Positions 41,331 through 48,135 of a DNA stretch of 48,135 nt are shown piece by piece. The position numbers were made by a program, and so were the translations under genes. The stretch lies in the NCBI GenBank assembly GCA_902800055.1, contig CADCCW010000010.1, forward strand, positions 1 through 48,135. Reading direction: 5' to 3'. The first letter of the stretch is position 1; each line of letters begins with the position of its first letter. This DNA is from an uncultured bacterium. GTDB taxonomy: Bacteria; Verrucomicrobiota; Kiritimatiellia; RFP12; UBA1067. Below the pieces are notes generated by a model. The model was given only the letters and a program-made list of their open reading frames with translations. It was not told where the DNA came from and made no database searches.

Positions 41331-44300
41331 ATGAAAACTAGAAACATGAAGACAATGAAAACGAAATATGCACTGGCAGGGGTGCTGTTCGCGGCATGTG
41401 CCGCGTTTGCGACCGAGACGGAAAACGTCCGGTTCAGGATCATCAAGGCGCCGGGCGCGGTAAAAGTCGACGCGGACTCGTCGGACTGGGATCTCACCGG
41501 CTCGATATTCTGCTGTCCCGACGTCGAGAAGTTCCGCACGAGCTACGCCGTGTGGATCTCCGCGATGTACGACAAGGACAACCTCTACTTCTTCTTCCGC
41601 TGGCTCGACTCGACGCCGATGAACAACCCGGGCCTCGCGGGGAGCGACTACCCGTGGCAGGGCGACTGCATGCAGGTGCGCATGGCGACGAGCCCGCAGT
41701 CCAAGACCGTCTTCAACGGACTTCGCCACAACACCGATGTCTCGAGGCTCCCGATGAAGTTCGCGCACTTCGAGTTCTGGCGGGACCGCAACGCCACCGC
41801 GGCCGCTGGCGCCACGCTCGCCTTCGGGGCGCAGCCGAAGGGCGAAGACGTGATGCCGATGGGCGTCAAGGAGGCGTTCGCCGAGATCCCCGGCGGCTAT
41901 GCCCAGGAAGTCTCGATCCCGTGGTCGCTGGTCTGCGCCGGCGCGTATCGTCCGAGCGCGGGCGACAGGATGCTGCTTACGTTCGAGCCCAACTACCGCA
42001 CGAAGGGCGAGCAGCGCCTCACCACCAAGGAGTGCTTCCGCGAGGGAATCGAGCCTGACCGCGTGATGACGTTCATGCGCGCCGACGTGTGGGGACTGGC
42101 GGAGTTCGTCGACAAGGGCGGTGCGCCGCAGCCGCTTCGCCTTGCGGACGGGCGGACGCTTCCGGTCGCGATGAAGGACGGGCTTCCCGCGGTCGACTGG
42201 AGTTCCCTCAAGACGGTCAAGGCAAAGCCCGGCTTCAAGCCGATCAAGTTCAAGCTTGACGAGCCGGCGAACGTCTCCGTCGTCATAAAGAACGCCGCGG
42301 GCGACGTCGTGGCCTGGCCGCTTTCGAACCAGCCGCTTCCTGCGGGCGAGAACGAAATCTTCTGGAACGGACTTGATGCCTGCTACGACACGCACGTCGG
42401 CTCTCCCGTGCCGGCCGGGTCCTACACCTGGGAAGGCCTTGCGCACCAGCCGCTCCACATCGAGTTGCAGGGCTGGGCGCACGCCGCCGGCCCCAATCCC
42501 TACGACTTCGCCGGCGGCGGCTGGGGCGGCGACCACGGCGATCCTTGCGCCGTCGCGTGCGATGCGACCCAGGTCTACATGGGCTGGCATCGCGCCGAGG
42601 CGGGACACGCCGTCGTCGCCACCGACTACGATGGCAACCTGCTCTGGTCGCACAAGCGCGGCGGTTTCGGTTCCGCACGTGCCCTGGCCGCCGACCGCGC
42701 CGGCCATCTCTATGTCTATGACGCGGGGCAGGGCAACACCGTCTATCGTCTGGACGCCGCGAAGGGCACCTACGACAACTTCCCCGGCACGAAGAGCGCC
42801 GAGTTCTCGCTTGACCAGTTCAAGCTGGGGCAGGCGAAGAGCATGCGCTTCGCGGATGGACGCCTTGAGTTCGTCTTCGACAAGGAGGTTGTCTCGGTTG
42901 CGGTCGCGAAGCTTGGCGACGTGAAGCGCCGCCAGACGACGCCTCGCGACCTGGAGGCGCGCGCCGTCGCGCCGGACGGCACCGAATATGTCGCAACCGG
43001 TGCACCAGACCACCAGGTGAAAGTAATGAAGAACGGACGCGAGATCCGCCGCATCGGCAGAAAGGGCGGGCGTCGGCTCTCGGGCAAGTGGGATCCCGAC
43101 GGAATGTACAATGTCGCGGACATCGCGCTCGACGACAAGGGATTCCTGTGGGTCGCCGAGGCCGACGCGCTTCCGCGGCGCTTTTCGAAGTGGAATGCGG
43201 CGACCGGCGAGTTCGTGGCGGAGTTTTTCGGCGCCACCGCATACGGTGCGCTCGGCGGCGCGATATGCCCGACCGATCCGCACGTCATGGTCGGACAGGG
43301 CTGCGAATGGCTTCTCGACGGCAAGTCGACGCGCGCGAAGTGCGTCGGCTACGTCTCTCGCGCGGCGGGCTGGGGTTGCACGCGCTTCGGGCGCGGGCCG
43401 AAGGGCGAGGTGTACGTCGCGATTGCGGGCTGGTGGATGACCGACGCCTCGAAGGTCAAGATCTACCAGCGCCTCGGACCCGGGGAGTGGAAGTTCCGCG
43501 CCGAGCTCGACCAGGCCGGCAAGGGCCTCAAGGCGTGGGCGGACGAAAACGGCGACGAGCAGCAGCAGCCGAACGAATGGCGCGACTTCTCGTCGATGGA
43601 CCTCGGCTCGTGGATAACCGGCTGGTACATGACGATGAACCAGGCGATGACCTGGTTCTCCGGCCGGTACGTGATCCCCGTGACGGGCTGGACCAAGTGC
43701 GGCGCGCCGGTCTACGATCTTTCCAAGGCGAAGCGGATGGGTGACGATGCCGCGAAGCACTCGGGAGGAATGGGCGCGACGGCAGGCGTCGTTTCGGAGG
43801 ACGGACGCTTTGCGTTCTACAACGCGCAGTACAACACGAAGCATTCCTACTCGCCCTGCTACGACATCGCGACTGGCAAGTGCCTCTTCAGGATCCCGAG
43901 CTGCTACGTCGGCGTCCACGGCGGACACTCGGCGCCGCCGGCGAAGCGCGGCCTTATCCGCGCCGCCTACGACGTCATCGGCACCGCGAAGTTCCCCGGC
44001 GCGCTCGGCAACATCTTCGTGATCGGCACCGACAAGGGCGAGTGGCACATCGTGAACGACCGCGGCTTCTACGTGGCTGGGCTCTTCGAGCCGGAGCCGA
44101 TGAGCGTCGCGTGGCCGGAGAAGTTCGAGGTCGGGACCTGTCTCGACCGCACGCCGCCCGGGCAGGGCTCGGAGGACTTCGGCGGCTCCATCATCCGCGC
44201 GGACGACGGCGAGCTCTATGCGATGTTCGGCAAGACCGCCTTCATCAACGCGAAGATCGCCGGTCTCAAGACGGCAAAGGCGATTCCCGGCGGCAAGATC

Positions 44301-44969
44301 GACGTGACGCCGGCGGACGTGGCAACGGCGAACGGCTTCAAGCAGCAGCTCCAGAGCGGCAAGCTCGCCGCGTTCACCTGCGACTTCGAGCCGGAAGGCG
44401 GCGAAGAGGCGAAGGAGCTGTTCACCGCGTCCGCGAAGTGCGCGGGCGGGCGAGTCAGCTTCGAGTACGACGTCGAGGACAAGACGCCGTGGATAAACGG
44501 CGCGAGCGACTTCAGGAACATGTACGCGATGGGCGACACGGTCGACTTCCAGCTCGCGGACGCGAACGGCGACCTGCGGCTTTCGGTGGGGTCGCTGCAG
44601 GGCAAGGTCGCCGCGGCGCTCTACAAGCCGAAGAGCAAGGCGGGGAAGTCGCCGCATACCTTCTTCTCCGGCGTCTACCGCGACGGCGTCACGTGGGAGC
44701 TCGTGAAGGAGATTCCCGTCGAGGCGAAGGTGGAGAAGCGCGACGGCGGCTACAAGATCTCGTTCTCCGTCGCGGAGAAGGACCTGGGCCTCGCAGCGCC
44801 GCTCGCCGGACGCAAGGCCAGGGGCGACTTCGGCGTCACGTTCGGCGACACGGCGGGACGCGACACGGTGCTTCGTGTCTTCAGGTTCAACAAGGAGACG
44901 GGCATCGTCTCCGACGAAGTGGAAGAGCTCAAGCTCCAGCCGAACAACTGGGGCGAGATCGCGTTCTAG
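41331..44969 (+). CDS. Exported beta-propeller protein with two DOMON-like domains, paralog of the preceding gene (1212 aa)
   Basis: Similar to its neighbour, but with an extra DOMON/CBM9-like domain at the N-terminus (about residues 30-240, DNLYFFFRWLDSTP). A FlgD-like part follows at about 300-380 (VSVVIKNAAGDVV ... GSYTWEGLA). The propeller region shares with the preceding gene the sequence pattern KGGRR..GKWD.D, LWVAE and WNAATGEF, and an Asp-rich loop DENGDEQQQPNEW in place of the DLNDDGKVTVDE loop. A second DOMON-like domain fills the last ~210 residues. The ATG at 41331 is 4 nt after the upstream stop; ATGs at 41346 and 41355 are alternatives. Signal peptide visible. No ribosome site. 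Confidence 0.8.
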   Translation: MKTRNMKTMKTKYALAGVLFAACAAFATETENVRFRIIKAPGAVKVDADSSDWDLTGSIFCCPDVEKFRTSYAVWISAMYDKDNLYFFFRWLDSTPMNNPGLAGSDYPWQGDCMQVRMATSPQSKTVFNGLRHNTDVSRLPMKFAHFEFWRDRNATAAAGATLAFGAQPKGEDVMPMGVKEAFAEIPGGYAQEVSIPWSLVCAGAYRPSAGDRMLLTFEPNYRTKGEQRLTTKECFREGIEPDRVMTFMRADVWGLAEFVDKGGAPQPLRLADGRTLPVAMKDGLPAVDWSSLKTVKAKPGFKPIKFKLDEPANVSVVIKNAAGDVVAWPLSNQPLPAGENEIFWNGLDACYDTHVGSPVPAGSYTWEGLAHQPLHIELQGWAHAAGPNPYDFAGGGWGGDHGDPCAVACDATQVYMGWHRAEAGHAVVATDYDGNLLWSHKRGGFGSARALAADRAGHLYVYDAGQGNTVYRLDAAKGTYDNFPGTKSAEFSLDQFKLGQAKSMRFADGRLEFVFDKEVVSVAVAKLGDVKRRQTTPRDLEARAVAPDGTEYVATGAPDHQVKVMKNGREIRRIGRKGGRRLSGKWDPDGMYNVADIALDDKGFLWVAEADALPRRFSKWNAATGEFVAEFFGATAYGALGGAICPTDPHVMVGQGCEWLLDGKSTRAKCVGYVSRAAGWGCTRFGRGPKGEVYVAIAGWWMTDASKVKIYQRLGPGEWKFRAELDQAGKGLKAWADENGDEQQQPNEWRDFSSMDLGSWITGWYMTMNQAMTWFSGRYVIPVTGWTKCGAPVYDLSKAKRMGDDAAKHSGGMGATAGVVSEDGRFAFYNAQYNTKHSYSPCYDIATGKCLFRIPSCYVGVHGGHSAPPAKRGLIRAAYDVIGTAKFPGALGNIFVIGTDKGEWHIVNDRGFYVAGLFEPEPMSVAWPEKFEVGTCLDRTPPGQGSEDFGGSIIRADDGELYAMFGKTAFINAKIAGLKTAKAIPGGKIDVTPADVATANGFKQQLQSGKLAAFTCDFEPEGGEEAKELFTASAKCAGGRVSFEYDVEDKTPWINGASDFRNMYAMGDTVDFQLADANGDLRLSVGSLQGKVAAALYKPKSKAGKSPHTFFSGVYRDGVTWELVKEIPVEAKVEKRDGGYKISFSVAEKDLGLAAPLAGRKARGDFGVTFGDTAGRDTVLRVFRFNKETGIVSDEVEELKLQPNNWGEIAF

Positions 44970-45021
44970 CTGGCATTACGGCGGTGGCGAAATGACCATT
45001 CCATTTGTACCGAAATTGTGG

Positions 45022-45027
45022 TATAAT
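45022..45027 (+). promoter_or_regulatory. Promoter of the AAA_14/DUF4143 gene
   Basis: TGG-TATAAT with hexamer 45022-45027. AAAGGAGAGG follows at 45036-45045 and the ATG at 45050, so this mRNA has a short leader with a ribosome site, unlike the leaderless set. Confidence 0.65.
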
Positions 45028-45049
45028 ATGCCGCCAAAGGAGAGGCCAG

Positions 45050-46264
45050 ATGAAAGCCAGTAGCATTTGCCAGGCAATCGACGAACAGTCGGCAGAGCGG
45101 AAAAGGCGGCTAGGGATGCCGCGCGATGTCTTGCCGCAGCTGCCGTCTGTTCGCAATTTCGCGACGGTCGTGACGGGCGTGAGGCGGTCCGGGAAGTCCA
45201 CTTTGCTTGACCAGTGGACGTCAAAGAACGGCGGAAAGGTCGTTTCCGTCCATTTCGACGACCTGCGCTTGGCGGCATTCGCGCCCGACGACTTTCTGCT
45301 GCTATACGAAATCGCCAAGGAGCGCAAGGCGGACACTCTGGTCTTGGACGAAGTGCAGGACATTGCGGGATGGGAGAAGTTTGTCGTCGGCTGCCTGGAC
45401 AGGAAGCTGCGCGTGATGGTGACAGGTTCCAACGCCAAGATGCTTAGTCGCGAATTTGGCACCAAGCTGACTGGACGGCATCTGAACATCGAGCTGTTCC
45501 CGTTCTCCTATCCGGAGTTTCTCCGGTTTGCCAGAAAACGTGCATCGAAGTCGTCTCTAGACGAGTATCTGTCGATTGGTGGGTTCCCGGCTTATGTAGA
45601 GAGCCGGCGGCGCATGGTGCTGTCTGAACTGTTCAACGACATCCTTTATCGGGACATTGTCGTTCGCTATTCGCTGAAAGACGCGGCGCCCATCAAGGGC
45701 CTTGCCACATTTCTGCTGGGGCACGTCGGCTGCCGCATTTCGCCGAGCCGTATCAAGGACGCGGTACACGTCGCTTCGGCCTCGACGATTCTGGAGTATT
45801 TCAATTATCTGGAGGAAACCTATCTCGTTCAGCGGATTTCGCGCTTTGCAGCATCGCAAAAGGCCAGCCTGTCGGCTCCGAAGAAGGTCTATGCCTGCGA
45901 TACCGGTCTTGTTTCGGCCATCGAATCTGTCGATGAGTCGAACTTCGGCCACAAGCTCGAGAACCTAGTCTATCTGAAGCTTCGCAATCCCGATGATTCG
46001 ATATTCTACTTTGTAAACGATGCAGACGGTACGGAATGCGACTTTGTAGTCGAACGGAGGGACGGCTCGTTCAGCGCGGTGCAGGTTTGCTGGGAACTCA
46101 GCCGCGACAATGAGGAGCGGGAGACAATCGGAGCGGTGCATGCGATGGAACGTTTCGGCCTCAAGGAGGCTGTGCTGGTGACGCGGGACCAGTCGGATTT
46201 GATCAGCGAAGGCGGCCGGAAGATCCGAGTCGTCCCGGCGTGGAAATGGCTGTGTGAAGACTAA
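45050..46264 (+). CDS. AAA_14/DUF4143 family ATPase (404 aa)
   Basis: A P-loop ATPase with a C-terminal restriction-endonuclease-fold-like DUF4143 domain. Its cellular role is unknown. Walker A is TGVRRSGKST (about residues 42-51), Walker B is TLVLDEVQDIAGWEKF, followed by VTGSNAKML and the GGFPAYVE and YRDIVVRYS motifs of the family. The C-terminal part has ECDFVVERR and VQVCWEL, the D...ExK/Q-like core. It stands between exported sugar enzymes but has no signal peptide, its own promoter and slightly different codon use, so it may be a later arrival. Such genes are often transferred. Confidence 0.88.
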   Translation: MKASSICQAIDEQSAERKRRLGMPRDVLPQLPSVRNFATVVTGVRRSGKSTLLDQWTSKNGGKVVSVHFDDLRLAAFAPDDFLLLYEIAKERKADTLVLDEVQDIAGWEKFVVGCLDRKLRVMVTGSNAKMLSREFGTKLTGRHLNIELFPFSYPEFLRFARKRASKSSLDEYLSIGGFPAYVESRRRMVLSELFNDILYRDIVVRYSLKDAAPIKGLATFLLGHVGCRISPSRIKDAVHVASASTILEYFNYLEETYLVQRISRFAASQKASLSAPKKVYACDTGLVSAIESVDESNFGHKLENLVYLKLRNPDDSIFYFVNDADGTECDFVVERRDGSFSAVQVCWELSRDNEERETIGAVHAMERFGLKEAVLVTRDQSDLISEGGRKIRVVPAWKWLCED

Positions 46265-46291
46265 TTTGAAAACACAAAAAGGATAAAAGAC

Positions 46292-48135
46292 ATGAAACAA
46301 TACTCAACAACATTCGCAACCAAGTTCGCTGCGTTTGCGGTCGCGATCTTTCTGGCGGGCGGCGCGTTTGCCGCGGAGCCGGTGAAGGTAGAGACCGAAA
46401 ACACGATGATGCTCTTCGAGCGCGAGCAGTCGGGCGCGGGCGAGCGGCTCTACCTGCGCCACTTCGGGCCGAAGATCGCGGACGAAGCCGGAGCGCTCGC
46501 GCTTGCGGTCAAGAGAGGCCCGATAAGTTCGCTTGGAACCGACAATCCGCTCGCCTATTCGGTATTCGGCGAGTCCGGCCGCGGGCTCAACCGCTTTGGC
46601 GGACTTAAAGTCACGCACGATGACGGCACGGTTACGCTTGATCTCATAGTCGAAAAGATTGAACGCGACGGCGGCGCGCTTAAAGTCCGCTGGCGCGATG
46701 CTGTGCACGACTTCCGCGTCATCCAGACGTTTCGCCCTCGTGCCGACGCGGATGTCGTCGAGACCTGGGTCGAGCTTGTGAACGGCGAGAAGGGCGCGGT
46801 GAGGATATCGCGCATGTCGTCGTTCTCGCTCGTCTTCCCGATGCTCGCGAACGACTGGCGGCTTATGAGTCTTACCGGCGAATGGGCTTCGGAGGGCGAA
46901 GTCGTCGACAAGCCGATTGAGCGTGGCAGGAGGATCGTTCTTGATTCGCGCTCGGGCGTCAGGGACGCATGGCTCAACAACCCCGCGTTCATGCTTTCGA
47001 TCGGTGGGCCTTCGACTGAGACGGACGGGCGCGTAATCGGCTGTGCGCTTTGCTGGTCGGGCGCGTGGGAGATGTCGTTCCGCAGAAGCGAAGTCGATTT
47101 GCTCGAAGTCGTTGGCGGCCCCGCCAATGTCGCCGGCGACTATGTCCTCGACTCCGGGAAGTCGATCACGCTACCCGTAGCCGCGCTCACCTATTCCGAG
47201 AACGGCAAGGGCCAGGTTTCTCGCAACTTCCACCGCTGGGCGCGTCGCCACTGGATGCCCAACGGCGCGAAGGAGCGGCCGACCCTGCTCAACAACTGGG
47301 AGGGGACGGGGCTTCTGTTCGTCGAAAACGAGATCGTCACGATCATGGACGGCGCGAAGTCCGTCGGCGTCGAGATGTTCGTCCTCGACGACGGCTGGTT
47401 CGGGCTCGGCGAGCGCGTCCGCAACACCGACGACCGCGGGCTTGGCGACTGGTACGTGAACAAGGAGAAACTTCCAAATGGACTTGCTGGTCTTGCCGCC
47501 GAAGCGAAGAAGCGCGGGCTCAAGTTCGGTTTCTGGAGAAGCATCCCGACTGGGCGCTTCAGGAGAAAGGCCGCCCGATGCGCGGCGGACGCGGCGGCAC
47601 GCAGGTCGTTCTCGACTTCACCAATCCGGCAGTGCGCGACGAGATCTGGAGCCAGCTTGATGCGGCTTATTCTTCCGTTCCAGACCTCTCGTTCATAAAG
47701 TGGGATGCGAACGCGAACATCGACAACGTCGGCTCGACGTATCTCGACGCGGCGCACCAGGGCAACCTCTACTTCGACTACACGATGGGCTATTACGACG
47801 TCCTCGCCCGCCAGAGGGCAAAATATCCAAACCTCGACATGCAGGCATGCTCGTCGGGCGGCGGACACATGGAATACGGCTCGCTCAAGTACTGCGACGA
47901 GTTCTGGACTTCCGACAACACCGATCCGCGCGACCGCGTGAAGATGCAGTGGGGCGCGAGCATGTTCTATCCAGCATGCGCGATGGCGAGCCATGTGACC
48001 GTTACGGGGCGCCAGGTTCCCTTCAAGTACCGCGTAGACGTTTCGTTCTCCGGGCGCTTTGGCATCGAAATGCAACCGAAGAGCATGAAGCCGAGAGAAC
48101 TCGATTTCGCCCGCAACGCCCTCAAGGAATATCAC
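46292..48135 (+). pseudogene. GH36 alpha-galactosidase, frameshifted by an internal deletion and cut by the window edge
   Basis: Exported alpha-galactosidase. The first reading frame starts at ATG 46292 (AAGGATAAAAGAC before it) with a signal peptide (FLAGGAFA-AEP) and the GH36 N-terminal beta domain and DDGWFG, KLPNGL and LKFGFW motifs. After GFW (to 47536) the frame shifts: from 47539 the sequence resumes in another frame as KHPDWALQEKGRP, through the nucleophile Asp in IKWDANAN (codon 47704-47706) and the acid/base Asp in WTSDNTD (codon 47914-47916), without a stop to 48135. The EPEMVNP-type segment that normally follows GFW in GH36 is missing, a loss of about 40 nt. The first frame alone runs on to 47698 with an unrelated tail. 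A true pseudogene and an assembly error are both possible. Confidence 0.8.

Noticed and set aside
38169..44657. 2162-codon minus-strand frame opposite GH27-propeller genes
   Set aside because: Arg/Ala/Glu-rich shadow; the plus strand has signal peptides and catalytic motifs.

Overview
The window reads as one piece of chromosome from an uncultured, GC-rich Gram-negative bacterium. The best fit is the PVC superphylum (Kiritimatiellota, Lentisphaerota or Verrucomicrobiota). That placement is an inference from three things: very large secreted proteins with Gly-rich, Ig-like and DUF2341/LamG-like parts, a long run of small pilin-like (PulG-type) genes next to secreted glycosidases, and the character of dnaA, dnaN and mnmG. 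No rRNA or tRNA gene was seen to settle it.

Layout. Every gene left of about 23.05 kb is on the minus strand and every gene right of 23.45 kb is on the plus strand. The minus arm, read away from the switch point, holds mnmG, dnaA, dnaN, a THUMP-type rRNA methyltransferase, a small coiled-coil protein, an HTH/zinc-ribbon regulator, a giant exported protein (about 3580 aa) and a second large exported protein (1202 aa). The plus arm holds tig, clpP, clpX and panD, then an operon of nine pilin-like genes (27.28-36.28 kb), then exported carbohydrate-related genes: a GH27 alpha-galactosidase, two paralogous beta-propeller/DOMON-like proteins, an AAA_14/DUF4143 ATPase and a GH36 alpha-galactosidase that is frameshifted and runs off the right edge.

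The divergent mnmG/tig gap, the DnaA-box-like TTATCNACA sites, and two perfect 16-bp parS palindromes inside mnmG all point to the chromosome's replication origin region. The parS sites lie in repeat-derived segments inserted in frame into mnmG, which makes the predicted protein 798 aa instead of about 630. This is the most unusual feature of the window.

Regulation and repeats. Most promoters that can be seen are extended -10 elements (TGN-TATAAT). At dnaA, mnmG, the first pilin gene and one propeller gene the start codon lies only 7-9 nt after the -10 box, which suggests leaderless mRNAs. Several families of short purine-rich repeats fill the gaps between genes on both arms, and a 266-bp MITE-like element sits just upstream of the pilin operon promoter.

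How it works together. The right arm looks like a secretion and glycan-use region: pilin-like proteins related to type II secretion pseudopilins, followed by exported galactosidases and propeller proteins. No assembly ATPase, platform protein or secretin is in the window, so those would have to be encoded elsewhere.
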